NCBI GenBank assembly: GCA_001898965.1 | Contig: MKVW01000008.1 | Location: forward strand, 9,156-58,753 | Reading direction: 5' to 3' | DNA: 49,598 bases | Origin: Rhizobiales bacterium 62-17 | GTDB taxonomy: Bacteria; Pseudomonadota; Alphaproteobacteria; Rhizobiales; Beijerinckiaceae | In this document: in pieces, positions 40,406 through 48,796 of the stretch | Layout of the letters: each line of letters starts with the position of its first letter | How positions within the stretch are numbered: position 1 is the stretch's first letter | Notes under the pieces: model-generated | Seen by the model: only the letters and a program-made list of their open reading frames with translations | What the model was told of the DNA's origin: nothing | Databases searched by the model: none | Made by a program: the position numbers and the translations under genes

Positions 40406-41458
40406 TTATTTTGCGGCGTATATCTTTCGGATCGCGTGGATCTGATCGACCGGTGAAGCGTAAAGTTGGGTCAGCATCTTCTGCATGTCCTCGCCCGACG
40501 TCGGATCGACATCGATCTGAGCCCGGCGCGCCTCCTCGCGGAGGTCTTTGTCCTGCATAGTGTCCATGAAAGCGCGGCGCAGAAGGGTCACCCGCGCTGT
40601 CGGCACGTCTTTGGCAACCACGTAGGGCCGGGAGAAGCTCGTTTGCTGGTAAAACAGATTCATGACTGCGCGCTGAGCATCGCTGGAAGCGAATTCCTTG
40701 GTGAGCGGCACTTGCATGCGATCGAGGCTGGGATGGCCGCTCACGGCCTCCTGAGCGAGCAATTTGATGGAGCCGCTGCGGATCATCGGTTCGTACATGG
40801 CCGCTACGCCACCCCAGGACTGACCGCAGATACCCTGAACCTCGCCTTTCTCCAGGGCGAGATTCACTTCCCGGGAGCCTGGATAGCCAGAAACGATCTT
40901 GAGCTTCGCGCCAAGCAACTCCTTTAACAAAGTCGGAAAATCATAGGTCGCACCGCCCGGCGCGCTTGCGCCGAGGATGAGTTCTTTATGAAAAACATCG
41001 GCCAAGGAATTCACACCCGCATCGCTGCGCACGACACAGACGTCATAGTCCGTGTTGGCGTTGCCGATATAATTGAACTCCACCGGATTATGCGTGGACC
41101 GCACCTTGTCGTAAAAGAGCGGTTCGACAATGGCGCCCATATAGAGTGCTCCAATCGTCGTGCCATCTTTCGGCGCGGAATTGGCGATGAAGGCCGCCGC
41201 AACATTGCTGCCGGCACCCGCCATGTTGGAGGCGGTAACGATGGGATTACCGGGAATATACTTTCCAAAATGCCGGGCGATGAGACGGGCGTAGACATCA
41301 TAGCCACCGCCCGCCGATGATCCGATCAACATAGTGACGCGTTTGCCTTTAAAGAAGCTGCCTTCAGCTTCGTTCGCTACGGCCTGAGTAATGCTCAGTG
41401 ACGTCAGCAGTAAGGTAGCGATCAGTCCGTCGTGCAGAATGCATCGATTGCGCGCCAT
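40406..41458 (-). CDS. Orphan TctC-like periplasmic binding protein
   Basis: This 350-residue receptor has a signal peptide (LIATLLLTSLSITQAVANEA, about 13-32), then FFKGKRVTMLIGSSAGGGYD and ASNMAGAGSNVAAAFIANSA, the ligand-loop pattern of TctC-related proteins. It is a relative of the protein at 14909-15934. No membrane components are nearby. It is the first gene of a unit with the VOC and FAD monooxygenase genes. The 178-bp region upstream carries two inverted repeats. The ligand is likely the aromatic precursor handled by the adjacent hydroxylase (inference). Confidence 0.87.
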   Translation of the reverse strand: MARNRCILHDGLIATLLLTSLSITQAVANEAEGSFFKGKRVTMLIGSSAGGGYDVYARLIARHFGKYIPGNPIVTASNMAGAGSNVAAAFIANSAPKDGTTIGALYMGAIVEPLFYDKVRSTHNPVEFNYIGNANTDYDVCVVRSDAGVNSLADVFHKELILGASAPGGATYDFPTLLKELLGAKLKIVSGYPGSREVNLALEKGEVQGICGQSWGGVAAMYEPMIRSGSIKLLAQEAVSGHPSLDRMQVPLTKEFASSDAQRAVMNLFYQQTSFSRPYVVAKDVPTARVTLLRRAFMDTMQDKDLREEARRAQIDVDPTSGEDMQKMLTQLYASPVDQIHAIRKIYAAK

Positions 41459-41475
41459 GTCTTCATCTCACGCTG

Positions 41476-41503
41476 CTTGATCTTCCCATGAGTATGGATC
41501 AAG
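41476..41503. promoter_or_regulatory. Inverted repeat CTTGATC/GATCAAG in the binding-protein leader
   Basis: Perfect 7-bp arms with a 14-bp spacer start 18 bp upstream of the binding-protein ATG (41458). It could be an operator or an mRNA leader hairpin; there is no U-tract. Confidence 0.4.
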
Positions 41504-41544
41504 ACACAGCGCCGACAAGCGATCGGACCGTAAATACAGTCACA

Positions 41545-41559
41545 ATTAGAAAAACTAAT
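41545..41559. promoter_or_regulatory. LysR-type box ATTAG-N5-CTAAT
   Basis: A perfect 5-bp inverted repeat with a 5-bp A-rich spacer has the general T-N11-A form of LysR sites and sits about 90 bp upstream of the binding-protein start. It is a possible operator for the unit 38779-41458. Confidence 0.45.
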
Positions 41560-41636
41560 CCGCGCGAGAAGCTCGAAAAATGGCTCGAACGGCATCCATC
41601 CGAGCCACGTATGCATGGCATTCGATTGTGGTGACC

Positions 41637-43097
41637 TCAACTCGGATCAGCAAAGACGGCAAGCCTTGCATTCGTTTCACGCACTTCGTGCATAATTTTT
41701 CCGTGGTCGATGCCGCTTAGTTTGCCATCTTGCGCCAATATGCGCCCGTCGGCCATCACCAAAGCCACATTATTAGGCTGTGCATGCAGCACGATCGCAT
41801 CCCAGGGGTTGGTCAGGGGTGCGAGATTGAAGTCGTCGCCCCGGATCAAAATGATATCGGCGCGCTTACCGACCGTGAGCGAGCCCGTGGTCTTTTCAAG
41901 CCCTAGGGCTTTCGCCCCATCGATCGTCGCCATCTCGACGAGTCGTTTGGTCGTCACGAGATTGTCGCGACCCTCACCAACGCGGTGCTTATCGTATTTG
42001 AACATCACGCGCATGACGTTGAAATAGTCGGCATTGCCGGCGACGGTCTCATCCAGCGACAGGCTGGTCAGAACGCCCGATTGCAGCAGTTCGTTGATCT
42101 GGACGACGCCGCCATCAGGTGGACGCTGCACCTCGCCGATCGGCGAAGAAGCGAAACTGGTGCCCCGGCTCTTTAGGATCGCCCGCTCCTCGGCGACCGT
42201 GAACATCGGATGGACGAGCTGCACATCGGCACCAAGCAAGCCCTGTTTCTCCAATTCGAACACCAGGTCCTTCGGCGACGCGTGCAAGGTAATGGGCAAG
42301 CCGAGTTCTCGCGCGCCGCCCCAGTCGCGTTTGGCGATGTCGAACGTGATCGTACCGCGCAGGCTTTGACCCGGCACGAGGTTACGTGAGCAGATACCCA
42401 ACGACAGCCGGCCATCGGTCGCCGCCGGATCGACAAACCAATCCTTCTTGGTGCGGGCGAGATCGGCGAGGTCCATGATCTTGTCAGTCGGGCCTTGCTG
42501 TGGACCACCATAGGAATAGCGCCCGCGAATGCCCATGTCGCGCATGGCACTGATCTCGGCATCGGCCCAAGCCGGCCCGCGCGTGTTATGGCACCAGTTG
42601 TGAACGGTGGTGATGCCGGTAAGCAGGCCTTCCGCAATGCCAAAGCGAGCGGCACGATACGCGTCGGCCGGTTGCGTGCGCACGCCGATGCGGGACGTCA
42701 ACGGAAAATAGGAATAGCGGTTGTCGGTGGTGCGGACCCATTGCCGGCAGTTGCAATTCCATAAATGCCAATGGGTATCGACGAAACCCGGCATGCAGAT
42801 CATGCCGCGTCCCTCGATCACCTCAGCGTTCGGCGCGGCAATATTGGCGCCGACGGCGACGATCTGGCCGTCGCGCACATGCACGTCGCCCGCCGGAATC
42901 TCGCCAAGGGAACTATCCATGGTAAGCAGATGGGCGTTACGGATGATGTATTCGCGCCGCGGCGTGAGCGGATTGGCGGACGCCCGCGCGGCGGCAAAAT
43001 CCGGCGCCGTCTGCGCGTGCGCATACCGCGCGCCCACCAGACCAGTGCCGAGCGCGGCCCCACCGGCGATGACAGTCCGTCGGTTGAATGATTGCAT
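41637..43097 (-). CDS. Exported amidohydrolase-family protein
   Basis: The 486-residue protein starts with a twin-arginine-like signal (FNRRTVIAGGAALGTGLVGA, cleavage after YAHAQ near 29). The mature part is a TIM-barrel amidohydrolase: DTHWHLWNCN supplies the first metal-binding His-x-His, LPITLHASP a further His, and VQLVHPMF another; the C-terminal beta-sandwich segment GSLTVGKRADIILIRGDDFN is typical of the cytosine-deaminase/atrazine-hydrolase group. Periplasmic hydrolysis of an amide, amine or ring before uptake is likely. It is separated from the TctC-like gene by 178 bp and from the alpha/beta hydrolase gene by 61 bp, and has SD GGGGAGGG. Confidence 0.87.
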   Translation of the reverse strand: MQSFNRRTVIAGGAALGTGLVGARYAHAQTAPDFAAARASANPLTPRREYIIRNAHLLTMDSSLGEIPAGDVHVRDGQIVAVGANIAAPNAEVIEGRGMICMPGFVDTHWHLWNCNCRQWVRTTDNRYSYFPLTSRIGVRTQPADAYRAARFGIAEGLLTGITTVHNWCHNTRGPAWADAEISAMRDMGIRGRYSYGGPQQGPTDKIMDLADLARTKKDWFVDPAATDGRLSLGICSRNLVPGQSLRGTITFDIAKRDWGGARELGLPITLHASPKDLVFELEKQGLLGADVQLVHPMFTVAEERAILKSRGTSFASSPIGEVQRPPDGGVVQINELLQSGVLTSLSLDETVAGNADYFNVMRVMFKYDKHRVGEGRDNLVTTKRLVEMATIDGAKALGLEKTTGSLTVGKRADIILIRGDDFNLAPLTNPWDAIVLHAQPNNVALVMADGRILAQDGKLSGIDHGKIMHEVRETNARLAVFADPS

Positions 43098-43158
43098 CGA
43101 ATCCCTCCCCTATTGCACGACACTTTTGAACGTCAGCGGCCCGTGCGAACCGGCAGCG

Positions 43159-44001
43159 TTATTCTCCGGGCAACGGCCGCGCGCCGATAAAGGCGATCAT
43201 GTCGGCGATCGCTTGATGTGACGCCACTGTTGTCGGATCCTTAGTGATGAACGTATGCCCCTGCCCGTCGTACAGTTTCAGCGTCACCACGCCGCCCTGT
43301 TCTGCATAGGCTTCGGCGAAGTCTTCCGACATGCCGGGTGACAGGATCACATCCTCGGTGCCTTGGATAAGCAGAAGTGGCGGCCAATGCGTCACTTGAC
43401 GCTCACGCATCAACCGCATTGGGCTGCCTGTTTCCATCTGGTCGCGGTTCGCCCAGTAAGCCTCATGACAAGCGACATGGTCGTGCATGCCTTTACTCAA
43501 CGCATAATCGTAGCGTTTAGCCGGATCGGAGACCGGCCAACAGGCAATGAGAAAGGCCAGACTGGCGCTCTGCTGTAGTGGCGGTTGATCGACCGTGAAA
43601 GCCGGATCGTCCGGCCGCAGAGCGGTCAGCAGAAGCTGATGGCCGCCGCTCGAAGTTCCAACCGCACCGATCCGATTGGGGTCGACGTTCAATTCAGACG
43701 CATGATACTTCAACCAGCGGACAGCGAAATTGATATCCGACACTGGTAACGGATAGCGCCCCTCCGGCGGTACGCGAAAATCGATCGCCATCACCAATAC
43801 GCCCGAGGCGGCCAGCGCCCTATCGATGGCCTGATTGGTCAAGCGATCTTCGGCGCACCAACGTCCGCCATGCGCATCGACGACCGCTGCCGTTTTATGT
43901 TCGATTTCAGGTCGATAGATGCGCGCGATCAGAGGAATGCCACGCGGCGTGTGGTAGACACACTCTTCGACGGTGAAATCTAGCGGGGCACCTGTCTGCA
44001 T
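43159..44001 (-). CDS. Alpha/beta hydrolase (hormone-sensitive-lipase-like)
   Basis: The 280-residue esterase fold has an oxyanion HGG motif (DAHGGRW, 42-48), nucleophile elbow GTSSGG with Ser117, acid in GTEDVILSP and a catalytic His in DGQGHTF. No signal peptide is visible. It probably cleaves an ester, lactone or activated amide in the cytoplasm. It lies 13 bp after the RraA-like gene in the minus-strand operon that begins at 46311. The substrate is unknown. Confidence 0.87.
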   Translation of the reverse strand: MQTGAPLDFTVEECVYHTPRGIPLIARIYRPEIEHKTAAVVDAHGGRWCAEDRLTNQAIDRALAASGVLVMAIDFRVPPEGRYPLPVSDINFAVRWLKYHASELNVDPNRIGAVGTSSGGHQLLLTALRPDDPAFTVDQPPLQQSASLAFLIACWPVSDPAKRYDYALSKGMHDHVACHEAYWANRDQMETGSPMRLMRERQVTHWPPLLLIQGTEDVILSPGMSEDFAEAYAEQGGVVTLKLYDGQGHTFITKDPTTVASHQAIADMIAFIGARPLPGE

Positions 44002-44014
44002 TGCGCGATCCGTA

Positions 44015-44686
44015 TCAGACGTGACCGTATTTCTTCAACGCCTCGCTGAGCGAAAGCCCCGCGAGAATTTCGGCACGAATGTCCTGTTCGCGCCGCGTCA
44101 ATTCCTCGGTGCGGATCAGCACCGGCTCGATCAAAGCGGCCGGAATGACGATAGCGCCATCTTCGTCGGCGAGGATAAAATCGCCCGGTGAGACAGTGAC
44201 ATTTTTTCTGGTCGCGCCACTCATCGAAACGGGAATATTGTAACCGTTCACTTTCCATCGGCCTATCGACTGGACCGGCGTGCGGTATTTAGCGAAGACG
44301 GGAAAGTCGTGCTGGCTGAGATAACGCAGATCGCGAATGCCGCCATCGACCAGAGCACCGACACAGCCGCGCTCCTTCATGCCGATGGCGATCAGCTCGC
44401 CAAAATAGCAAATACCAATGCCATCGCCGCTCCACACCGAAACATCGCCCGGCGAAAGCCCCTGGCAGGCCTTCATCTTCTCACTGTCGCCGCCAAGCGG
44501 ATAAGGCGTCATCTGGCCGCGGATCGTATAAGCAAAGCCGGCGATGCGCTCGGCCCCTCGCACATAAGGCGCAAAATCCGCCGACAGCCCGAGGTCTGGA
44601 TGACCCATTTCGTCGAGCACGTCCGCTACGTTCGATGTGTCGACCTTGGAATAGCGGGCGATGATGTCTGCTCTGTTGATCGTCAT
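44015..44686 (-). CDS. RraA/HMG-aldolase family protein
   Basis: The 223-residue protein carries the family signature ALVDGGIRDLRYL with Asp114, Arg118 and Asp119, plus Glu97 in YFGELIA, residues that bind metal and oxo-acid substrate in 4-hydroxy-4-methyl-2-oxoglutarate/oxaloacetate aldolases. RNase-E inhibitors of the same fold are shorter and lack catalytic context, so an aldolase or decarboxylase for a C4-C7 oxo acid is more likely here. That would suit the end of a meta-type ring-cleavage path. It is separated by 11 bp from the preceding SDR gene. Confidence 0.88.
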   Translation of the reverse strand: MTINRADIIARYSKVDTSNVADVLDEMGHPDLGLSADFAPYVRGAERIAGFAYTIRGQMTPYPLGGDSEKMKACQGLSPGDVSVWSGDGIGICYFGELIAIGMKERGCVGALVDGGIRDLRYLSQHDFPVFAKYRTPVQSIGRWKVNGYNIPVSMSGATRKNVTVSPGDFILADEDGAIVIPAALIEPVLIRTEELTRREQDIRAEILAGLSLSEALKKYGHV

Positions 44687-44697
44687 GACAGCTCTCG

Positions 44698-45483
44698 TTA
44701 AATGCTGGGAATGTAGCCGCCGTCGACGCGAACGACGGTGCCTGTGATGTAGGAGGCGCGCTCACTGGCCAGAAAAGCTGCGGCATCGCCATATTCTGTC
44801 GGATCGCCATAACGGTTCATCGGAATGGTCTCGACGCTTTGTGCGATCACCGCGTCGACCGATCGCCCTTCCCGCTTGGCGCGCGCTTCATCGAGCGCCC
44901 GAATGCGCTGCGTGGCAATGCGGCCCGGCAGAATGATGTTGGACGTAATGCCATGTGGCGCCACCTCGCGTGCCAACGTCTTCGACCATGAGACGAGCGC
45001 GGCCCGCAGCGTGTTGGAGATGCCGAGATTGGGAATCGGCACCACCACACCAGATGACGTGCTGGTGATGATGCGCCCCCATTTCCGCCCAATCATATGC
45101 GGCAGCGCTCGATCGGTGATCTTGAAGACGGAAAGCGCCATGCTCTCGAAGTGGCCCCTCCACGTAGCGGCTGCGACGTTGCGTGCCTCGCTTGGTGGCG
45201 GACCGCCCGTGTTGTTGACGAGAATGTCGACTGGACCGACATTTTTTTCGATCCAAGCGAATTTTTCCTCGATCAACTCTTGCTCGCCCAGATCCCACAG
45301 AAGCGGAACGAAGCGGCCGCGTGCGCCCTTCAACCGTTCGGCTGTGCGCAGCAGACTTTCATCGCGAATACCACCGCCAACGACGACAGTCCCTTCTTGC
45401 GCCAGCGCCTCGGCGATCGCCGAACCGAGACCGCCCCCTGCACCCAGGACGAGAGCAACCTTCTTATCGATGCCAAGATCCAT
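44698..45483 (-). CDS. SDR-like protein with degenerate catalytic motif
   Basis: The 261-residue Rossmann protein has LGAGGGLG at 13-20 and VNNTGG at 89-94, but the YxxxK element is replaced: the region reads LGISNTLRAAL, with Ser156 and Arg160 where Tyr and Lys are expected. The C-terminus GTVVRVDGGYIPSI is typical of SDRs. A known subgroup of ketoacyl-reductase-like SDRs has the same imperfect tetrad, so the protein may have altered catalysis or be structural. The gap to the aspartate-dehydrogenase-like gene is 9 bp, with SD GGGGGCGG. Confidence 0.88.
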   Translation of the reverse strand: MDLGIDKKVALVLGAGGGLGSAIAEALAQEGTVVVGGGIRDESLLRTAERLKGARGRFVPLLWDLGEQELIEEKFAWIEKNVGPVDILVNNTGGPPPSEARNVAAATWRGHFESMALSVFKITDRALPHMIGRKWGRIITSTSSGVVVPIPNLGISNTLRAALVSWSKTLAREVAPHGITSNIILPGRIATQRIRALDEARAKREGRSVDAVIAQSVETIPMNRYGDPTEYGDAAAFLASERASYITGTVVRVDGGYIPSI

Positions 45484-45492
45484 CGCCGCCCC

Positions 45493-46311
45493 CTATGTAC
45501 CAACGCGCAACGGCGCGTTGATCTTGCGCAGATAGGCGATCACCGAAAGCGCTGTGATGCGGCCGGTTTTCGGATTTTCGCTCGGTATATTGCCGATCGT
45601 CATCGAGAAGCTGGCCGAATCCGCATCGACCTGGATGCTATGGGTGTTGCGATCGATGCCTGGGTCGGCCCAGATCTCCAGTGTCGTCTTGTCGACCCCG
45701 ATACCGGCAAGACCCAGCGCAACGGCCACGTTGAGATTGGCCGGGAAGCCGACGGCCGCTTCGCGTGGCGAGCCCGAAAAGATTTTCATCGGCGCTTTGA
45801 TGTCGTCGATTTTGATGTTGTTCTGCTCCAAGAAGGGAGCGCCCATCAGGCCTTTGACCGGCTTGCGCGTCACCATGGTGACGCTGCGGATCGTGCCTTC
45901 CGCCGCGGCCGTCACCGCGTCGAGCCCGAGCAGAGCCCCAGTTGGCACGCCGATCTGTCCGCCATGGGCCTTGGCGGTCTCGACCAGATCCATATTGTTG
46001 AGGAGTGCGCCACAGCTCAACACAATGGCCGTCTTACCGTTTCGCACAAACGGTTCGACGATCTGGCGTACCAGCGCGGCCGGGGCGCATTCGATAACAA
46101 TGTCGGCAAGTGGCTCAAGTGCCGCCACATCCACGACCTGCGGCGGCGCCTTGAGATGATGTAAGCGCTCTTTGGCGGCATCGATGTTCTTTGCCGACAC
46201 CGCCACGAGCTTCAGGCCCGGAATCCCCTTGTCGATTTCCTCAGCCAGCTTCAGGCCGACGGCACCAAGACCGGCGATTGCGACCCGCAACGGCGCGCCC
46301 GTTTTCTGCAT
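45493..46311 (-). CDS. Aspartate-dehydrogenase-like NAD(P)-dependent oxidoreductase
   Basis: From MQKTGAPLRVAIAGLGAVGL the protein is 272 residues, the length of L-aspartate dehydrogenase (NadX type). The nucleotide motif is GLGAVG (14-19); the catalytic domain contains FPANLNVAVALGLAGIGVDK and TLEIWADPGIDRNTHSIQVD, the block with the family histidine. NadX makes iminoaspartate for NAD synthesis, but no nadA/nadC genes are near. Here it opens a catabolic operon with an SDR, an aldolase-like protein and hydrolases, so it more likely deaminates an aspartate-like intermediate. A longer frame to 46437 crosses the LysR operator and is rejected. Confidence 0.87.
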   Translation of the reverse strand: MQKTGAPLRVAIAGLGAVGLKLAEEIDKGIPGLKLVAVSAKNIDAAKERLHHLKAPPQVVDVAALEPLADIVIECAPAALVRQIVEPFVRNGKTAIVLSCGALLNNMDLVETAKAHGGQIGVPTGALLGLDAVTAAAEGTIRSVTMVTRKPVKGLMGAPFLEQNNIKIDDIKAPMKIFSGSPREAAVGFPANLNVAVALGLAGIGVDKTTLEIWADPGIDRNTHSIQVDADSASFSMTIGNIPSENPKTGRITALSVIAYLRKINAPLRVGT

Positions 46312-46389
46312 GATTTGTTTCCCGCTCGCGAAATGAGTGGTCGAGCAATGGGCCGTTCGACTTGGCTGGACAAACCATTTGTTTTCACG

Positions 46390-46416
46390 GTATGCATGAG
46401 AAATGGTAATGCATAC
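46390..46416. promoter_or_regulatory. Perfect inverted repeat spanning the LysR start codon
   Basis: GTATGCAT (46390-46397) and ATGCATAC (46409-46416) form perfect 8-bp arms with an 11-bp spacer. Both candidate ATG codons of the LysR gene (46403 and 46409) fall inside it. It is 79 bp from the divergent operon start at 46311. Binding here would block the LysR gene's own expression. Confidence 0.6.
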
Positions 46417-47422
46417 GTCTCGGACGCCGCGTTTCAATCTTGGAACCTTGCGTGGGTTCGAGGCCGCCGCGCGTCATCTGTCGTTTACGCTTGCCGCGCA
46501 GGAACTGAACCTGACACAAGGCGCCGTCAGCCGACAGGTCATGCAACTTGAGAACGATCTCGGCACTGTCTTGTTTGAACGGCGAATTCGTCGACTGCTA
46601 CTCACGCCTGCCGGACAGGATTTTTACGTGGCCTCGAAAGCGGCGCTGCGGCTTTTGGATCAGGCGGCGGCCAAGGTCCAAGGCGATAGCGAAGAGACAC
46701 GGATCACGGTTTCAGTGCTGCCAACCATCGGTGCCCTCTGGTTGATGCCGAAGCTGCATCGCTTCCGCAAAATACATCCTAAAATCGACATGCGACTGGT
46801 GAGTTCCATCGAACCGTTCAGTCCCGGTCCAGATGCCGAGATCGCCATTCGCGTTGGCCTGCCACCGGGTCAGGTTCAACCCAGCAAAACCAGCCCGATC
46901 GAAGGGCCCCGGATCGACCTGACGATGGCGACCAAATGGGATGGGCTGTCGTTCATCGAACTCATGCCCGATACGCTCGTGCCGGTCATGTCCAAAAGGC
47001 TCGTGTCGGATGATCGGAAGCTGAGTCTGCAGAACGCCCTGGTGTCATTCCCACGCATTCATGTCTCCTCGCGCCGACACGCATGGCCCGATTGGCTCAC
47101 CGCACAGGGCATCGAAGCGCCCACCCGATCGGATGACGTGGAATGCGGCCATTTCTTCATGGCTCTTGATGCGATGAAAGACCGGCAAGGCATCGCCCTT
47201 GTTCCAGCCCTGCTCCTCGCCGATCTGGAATACCGGCAGGATCTCGAAATCCTACCCTGTACGCCACAACGAAGCGCCGGCAGCTATCACGCCGTCTTTC
47301 AGCGTGCCCATGCCAGCAACCTTGGCGTAATCGCTTTTCTGGCCTGGTTGCAGGAAGAAGCGGCGATGCTGCAGACGCGCACCGACAGTGTTCTCGCTGA
47401 AGCACTTGCTGGAAGCGGCTAA
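46403..47422 (+). CDS. LysR-family regulator, GcvA-like
   Basis: The 339-residue protein begins MVMHTSRTPRFNLGTLRGFE, with HTH RHLSFTLAAQELNLTQGAVS followed by RQVMQLENDLGTVLFERRIR, the GcvA-type signature. The effector domain starts near RITVSVLPTIGALWLMPKLH. It diverges from the aspartate-dehydrogenase-like operon and precedes a NitT/TauT-type transporter; related sequence motifs occur at both, so it may control both. The ATG at 46409 is an alternative start. No strong SD is seen. Confidence 0.9.
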   Translation: MVMHTSRTPRFNLGTLRGFEAAARHLSFTLAAQELNLTQGAVSRQVMQLENDLGTVLFERRIRRLLLTPAGQDFYVASKAALRLLDQAAAKVQGDSEETRITVSVLPTIGALWLMPKLHRFRKIHPKIDMRLVSSIEPFSPGPDAEIAIRVGLPPGQVQPSKTSPIEGPRIDLTMATKWDGLSFIELMPDTLVPVMSKRLVSDDRKLSLQNALVSFPRIHVSSRRHAWPDWLTAQGIEAPTRSDDVECGHFFMALDAMKDRQGIALVPALLLADLEYRQDLEILPCTPQRSAGSYHAVFQRAHASNLGVIAFLAWLQEEAAMLQTRTDSVLAEALAGSG

Positions 47423-47769
47423 CTTTCAAAGAATTTCCGCCCAACAGGTCCGATGGCGATTCCGTGGAACCAAGGCCCAACGCAGTGGATTGCGATGCCG
47501 TCGCCGCTATTCATAGGCGAATTAGGTATACACAGAACCTTCCCACGAGAAATGCGGACTGAGGCACCAAGATCAAGCCAAAGAAATTTCCCCGCGGCGA
47601 AATCGGTTCGGATGAAAAGTTACCCGTATAAATACGGCATTCTTAGGCGACCCGACCGATCAGAAGCAGACGTTGTATTGCCCGCTTCGAAATCTTATTG
47701 ACGTGCATACCTAATGATGACAACGTATACACGTACGCATAAGCGACGCTCGTGTTGGGGAACCTCGAG
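47423..47769. other. Intergenic region with repeated GTATACAC elements
   Basis: No gene is visible in 347 bp. GTATACAC occurs at 47526-47533 and 47725-47732, and GTGCATAC at 47703-47710; the last two form an inverted repeat (7 of 8 positions, 14-bp spacer). These resemble the half-sites at 46390-46416. A possible -35 TTGACG lies at 47698-47703. The region probably holds the promoter of the transporter operon. Confidence 0.45.
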
Positions 47770-48759
47770 ATGCTGCGAATGAAGGTTGCGACTGGTCTAC
47801 TGTGTGCTTTGTCCATGTTGCCGGCGACAGCGCCGGCAGCTGAAAAAGTAACGTACAACATGGCCTGGCTGCCGCAGGGCAGCGTCGGCGGAACGATCGT
47901 CGCCAAGGCTAAAGGTTTCTTTACGGAAGAAGGACTGGATGTCGAACTGACGCGCGGCTACGGCGGCCAGCGCACGGTGAATGAAGTCGACCAAGGTCTA
48001 TTCGATATCGGCTACGGCGATCCGCCGAGTGTGATCCTCAACAATGCCAATGGCGGACGCACCGTTCTTGTCGGCGCGATCAACACTCGATGGCCCGCTG
48101 GGCTCTGCTTCGTCGAGGACGGCAAACGACATCCCAAAACCCCGGCAGAACTCAAGGGTATGACGGTGGCCGGTGGCGCTGGCTCGCCGGTGCAGAACAT
48201 CGTTCCCGCATGGCTGAAGATGAACAACTTACCGCCCGACAGCATCAAACTGCTGCGCATGGAGCCGGCCGTCATTAACAGTGCGCTGATCGAGGGTCGC
48301 GTCGATCTCGCCGAATGCTGGGAAGGCGCCAACATGCCGCTGCTCGACTTCACGGCGGCGCAAGCGAGCAAGAAGGTCAATCACATCCTCTATCGTGATT
48401 TCGGTCTGCATATCTATGGCAACGGCTTCGTCACCAGCGAGAAGATGATGAAGGAACGGCCCGAAGTGCTGCGCAAGTTCTTGCGAGCCAGCTACAAAGG
48501 CTACCGCTATATGGCCACCAATCCCGACGACAGCGCCAATGCCATCGCGGGTCTCTATCCGACGTTGAACAAAGGCGTTCTCACCGGTCAGATCAAGCAA
48601 ACGGCAGATCTGCTCAGCGATCCCGGACAGCCCAACCAGCAAATGGGCTTCCTGCGCGACGATCGCATGGCCAATACGTTCAAGTTCACCACTGAAGCAT
48701 TCGGCGTTGGCGACAAGCTGAATGTGAAGCAGTTGTACTCGAACGAATTTCTAAAATGA
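47770..48759 (+). CDS. NitT/TauT-type ABC transporter substrate-binding protein
   Basis: From MLRMKVATGLLCALSML the protein is 329 residues with a Sec signal ending ATAPAAEK. The mature protein starts VTYNMAWLPQGSVGGTIVAK followed by AKGFFTEEGLDVEL, the NMT1/ThiY-like receptor pattern. Starts at 47752 (GTG) and 47779 are possible; GGGGAACC upstream favours 47770. It is the first gene of a plus-strand operon with a VOC enzyme and a permease. Members bind sulfonates, nitrate, pyrimidine precursors or aromatic acids such as phthalate; the ligand here is not determinable. Confidence 0.9.
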   Translation: MLRMKVATGLLCALSMLPATAPAAEKVTYNMAWLPQGSVGGTIVAKAKGFFTEEGLDVELTRGYGGQRTVNEVDQGLFDIGYGDPPSVILNNANGGRTVLVGAINTRWPAGLCFVEDGKRHPKTPAELKGMTVAGGAGSPVQNIVPAWLKMNNLPPDSIKLLRMEPAVINSALIEGRVDLAECWEGANMPLLDFTAAQASKKVNHILYRDFGLHIYGNGFVTSEKMMKERPEVLRKFLRASYKGYRYMATNPDDSANAIAGLYPTLNKGVLTGQIKQTADLLSDPGQPNQQMGFLRDDRMANTFKFTTEAFGVGDKLNVKQLYSNEFLK

Positions 48760-48796
48760 GGACGATGCAATGAATGTGCATCGGGAGGGAATTGGA

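Noticed and set aside
45097..46164. 355-codon plus-strand open frame
   Set aside because: Antisense to the SDR and aspartate-dehydrogenase-like genes, both of which have clear motifs.
45493..46311. NAD biosynthesis aspartate dehydrogenase (nadX)
   Set aside because: The protein matches the family, but nadA and nadC are absent and the operon is catabolic, so the gene symbol is not assigned.
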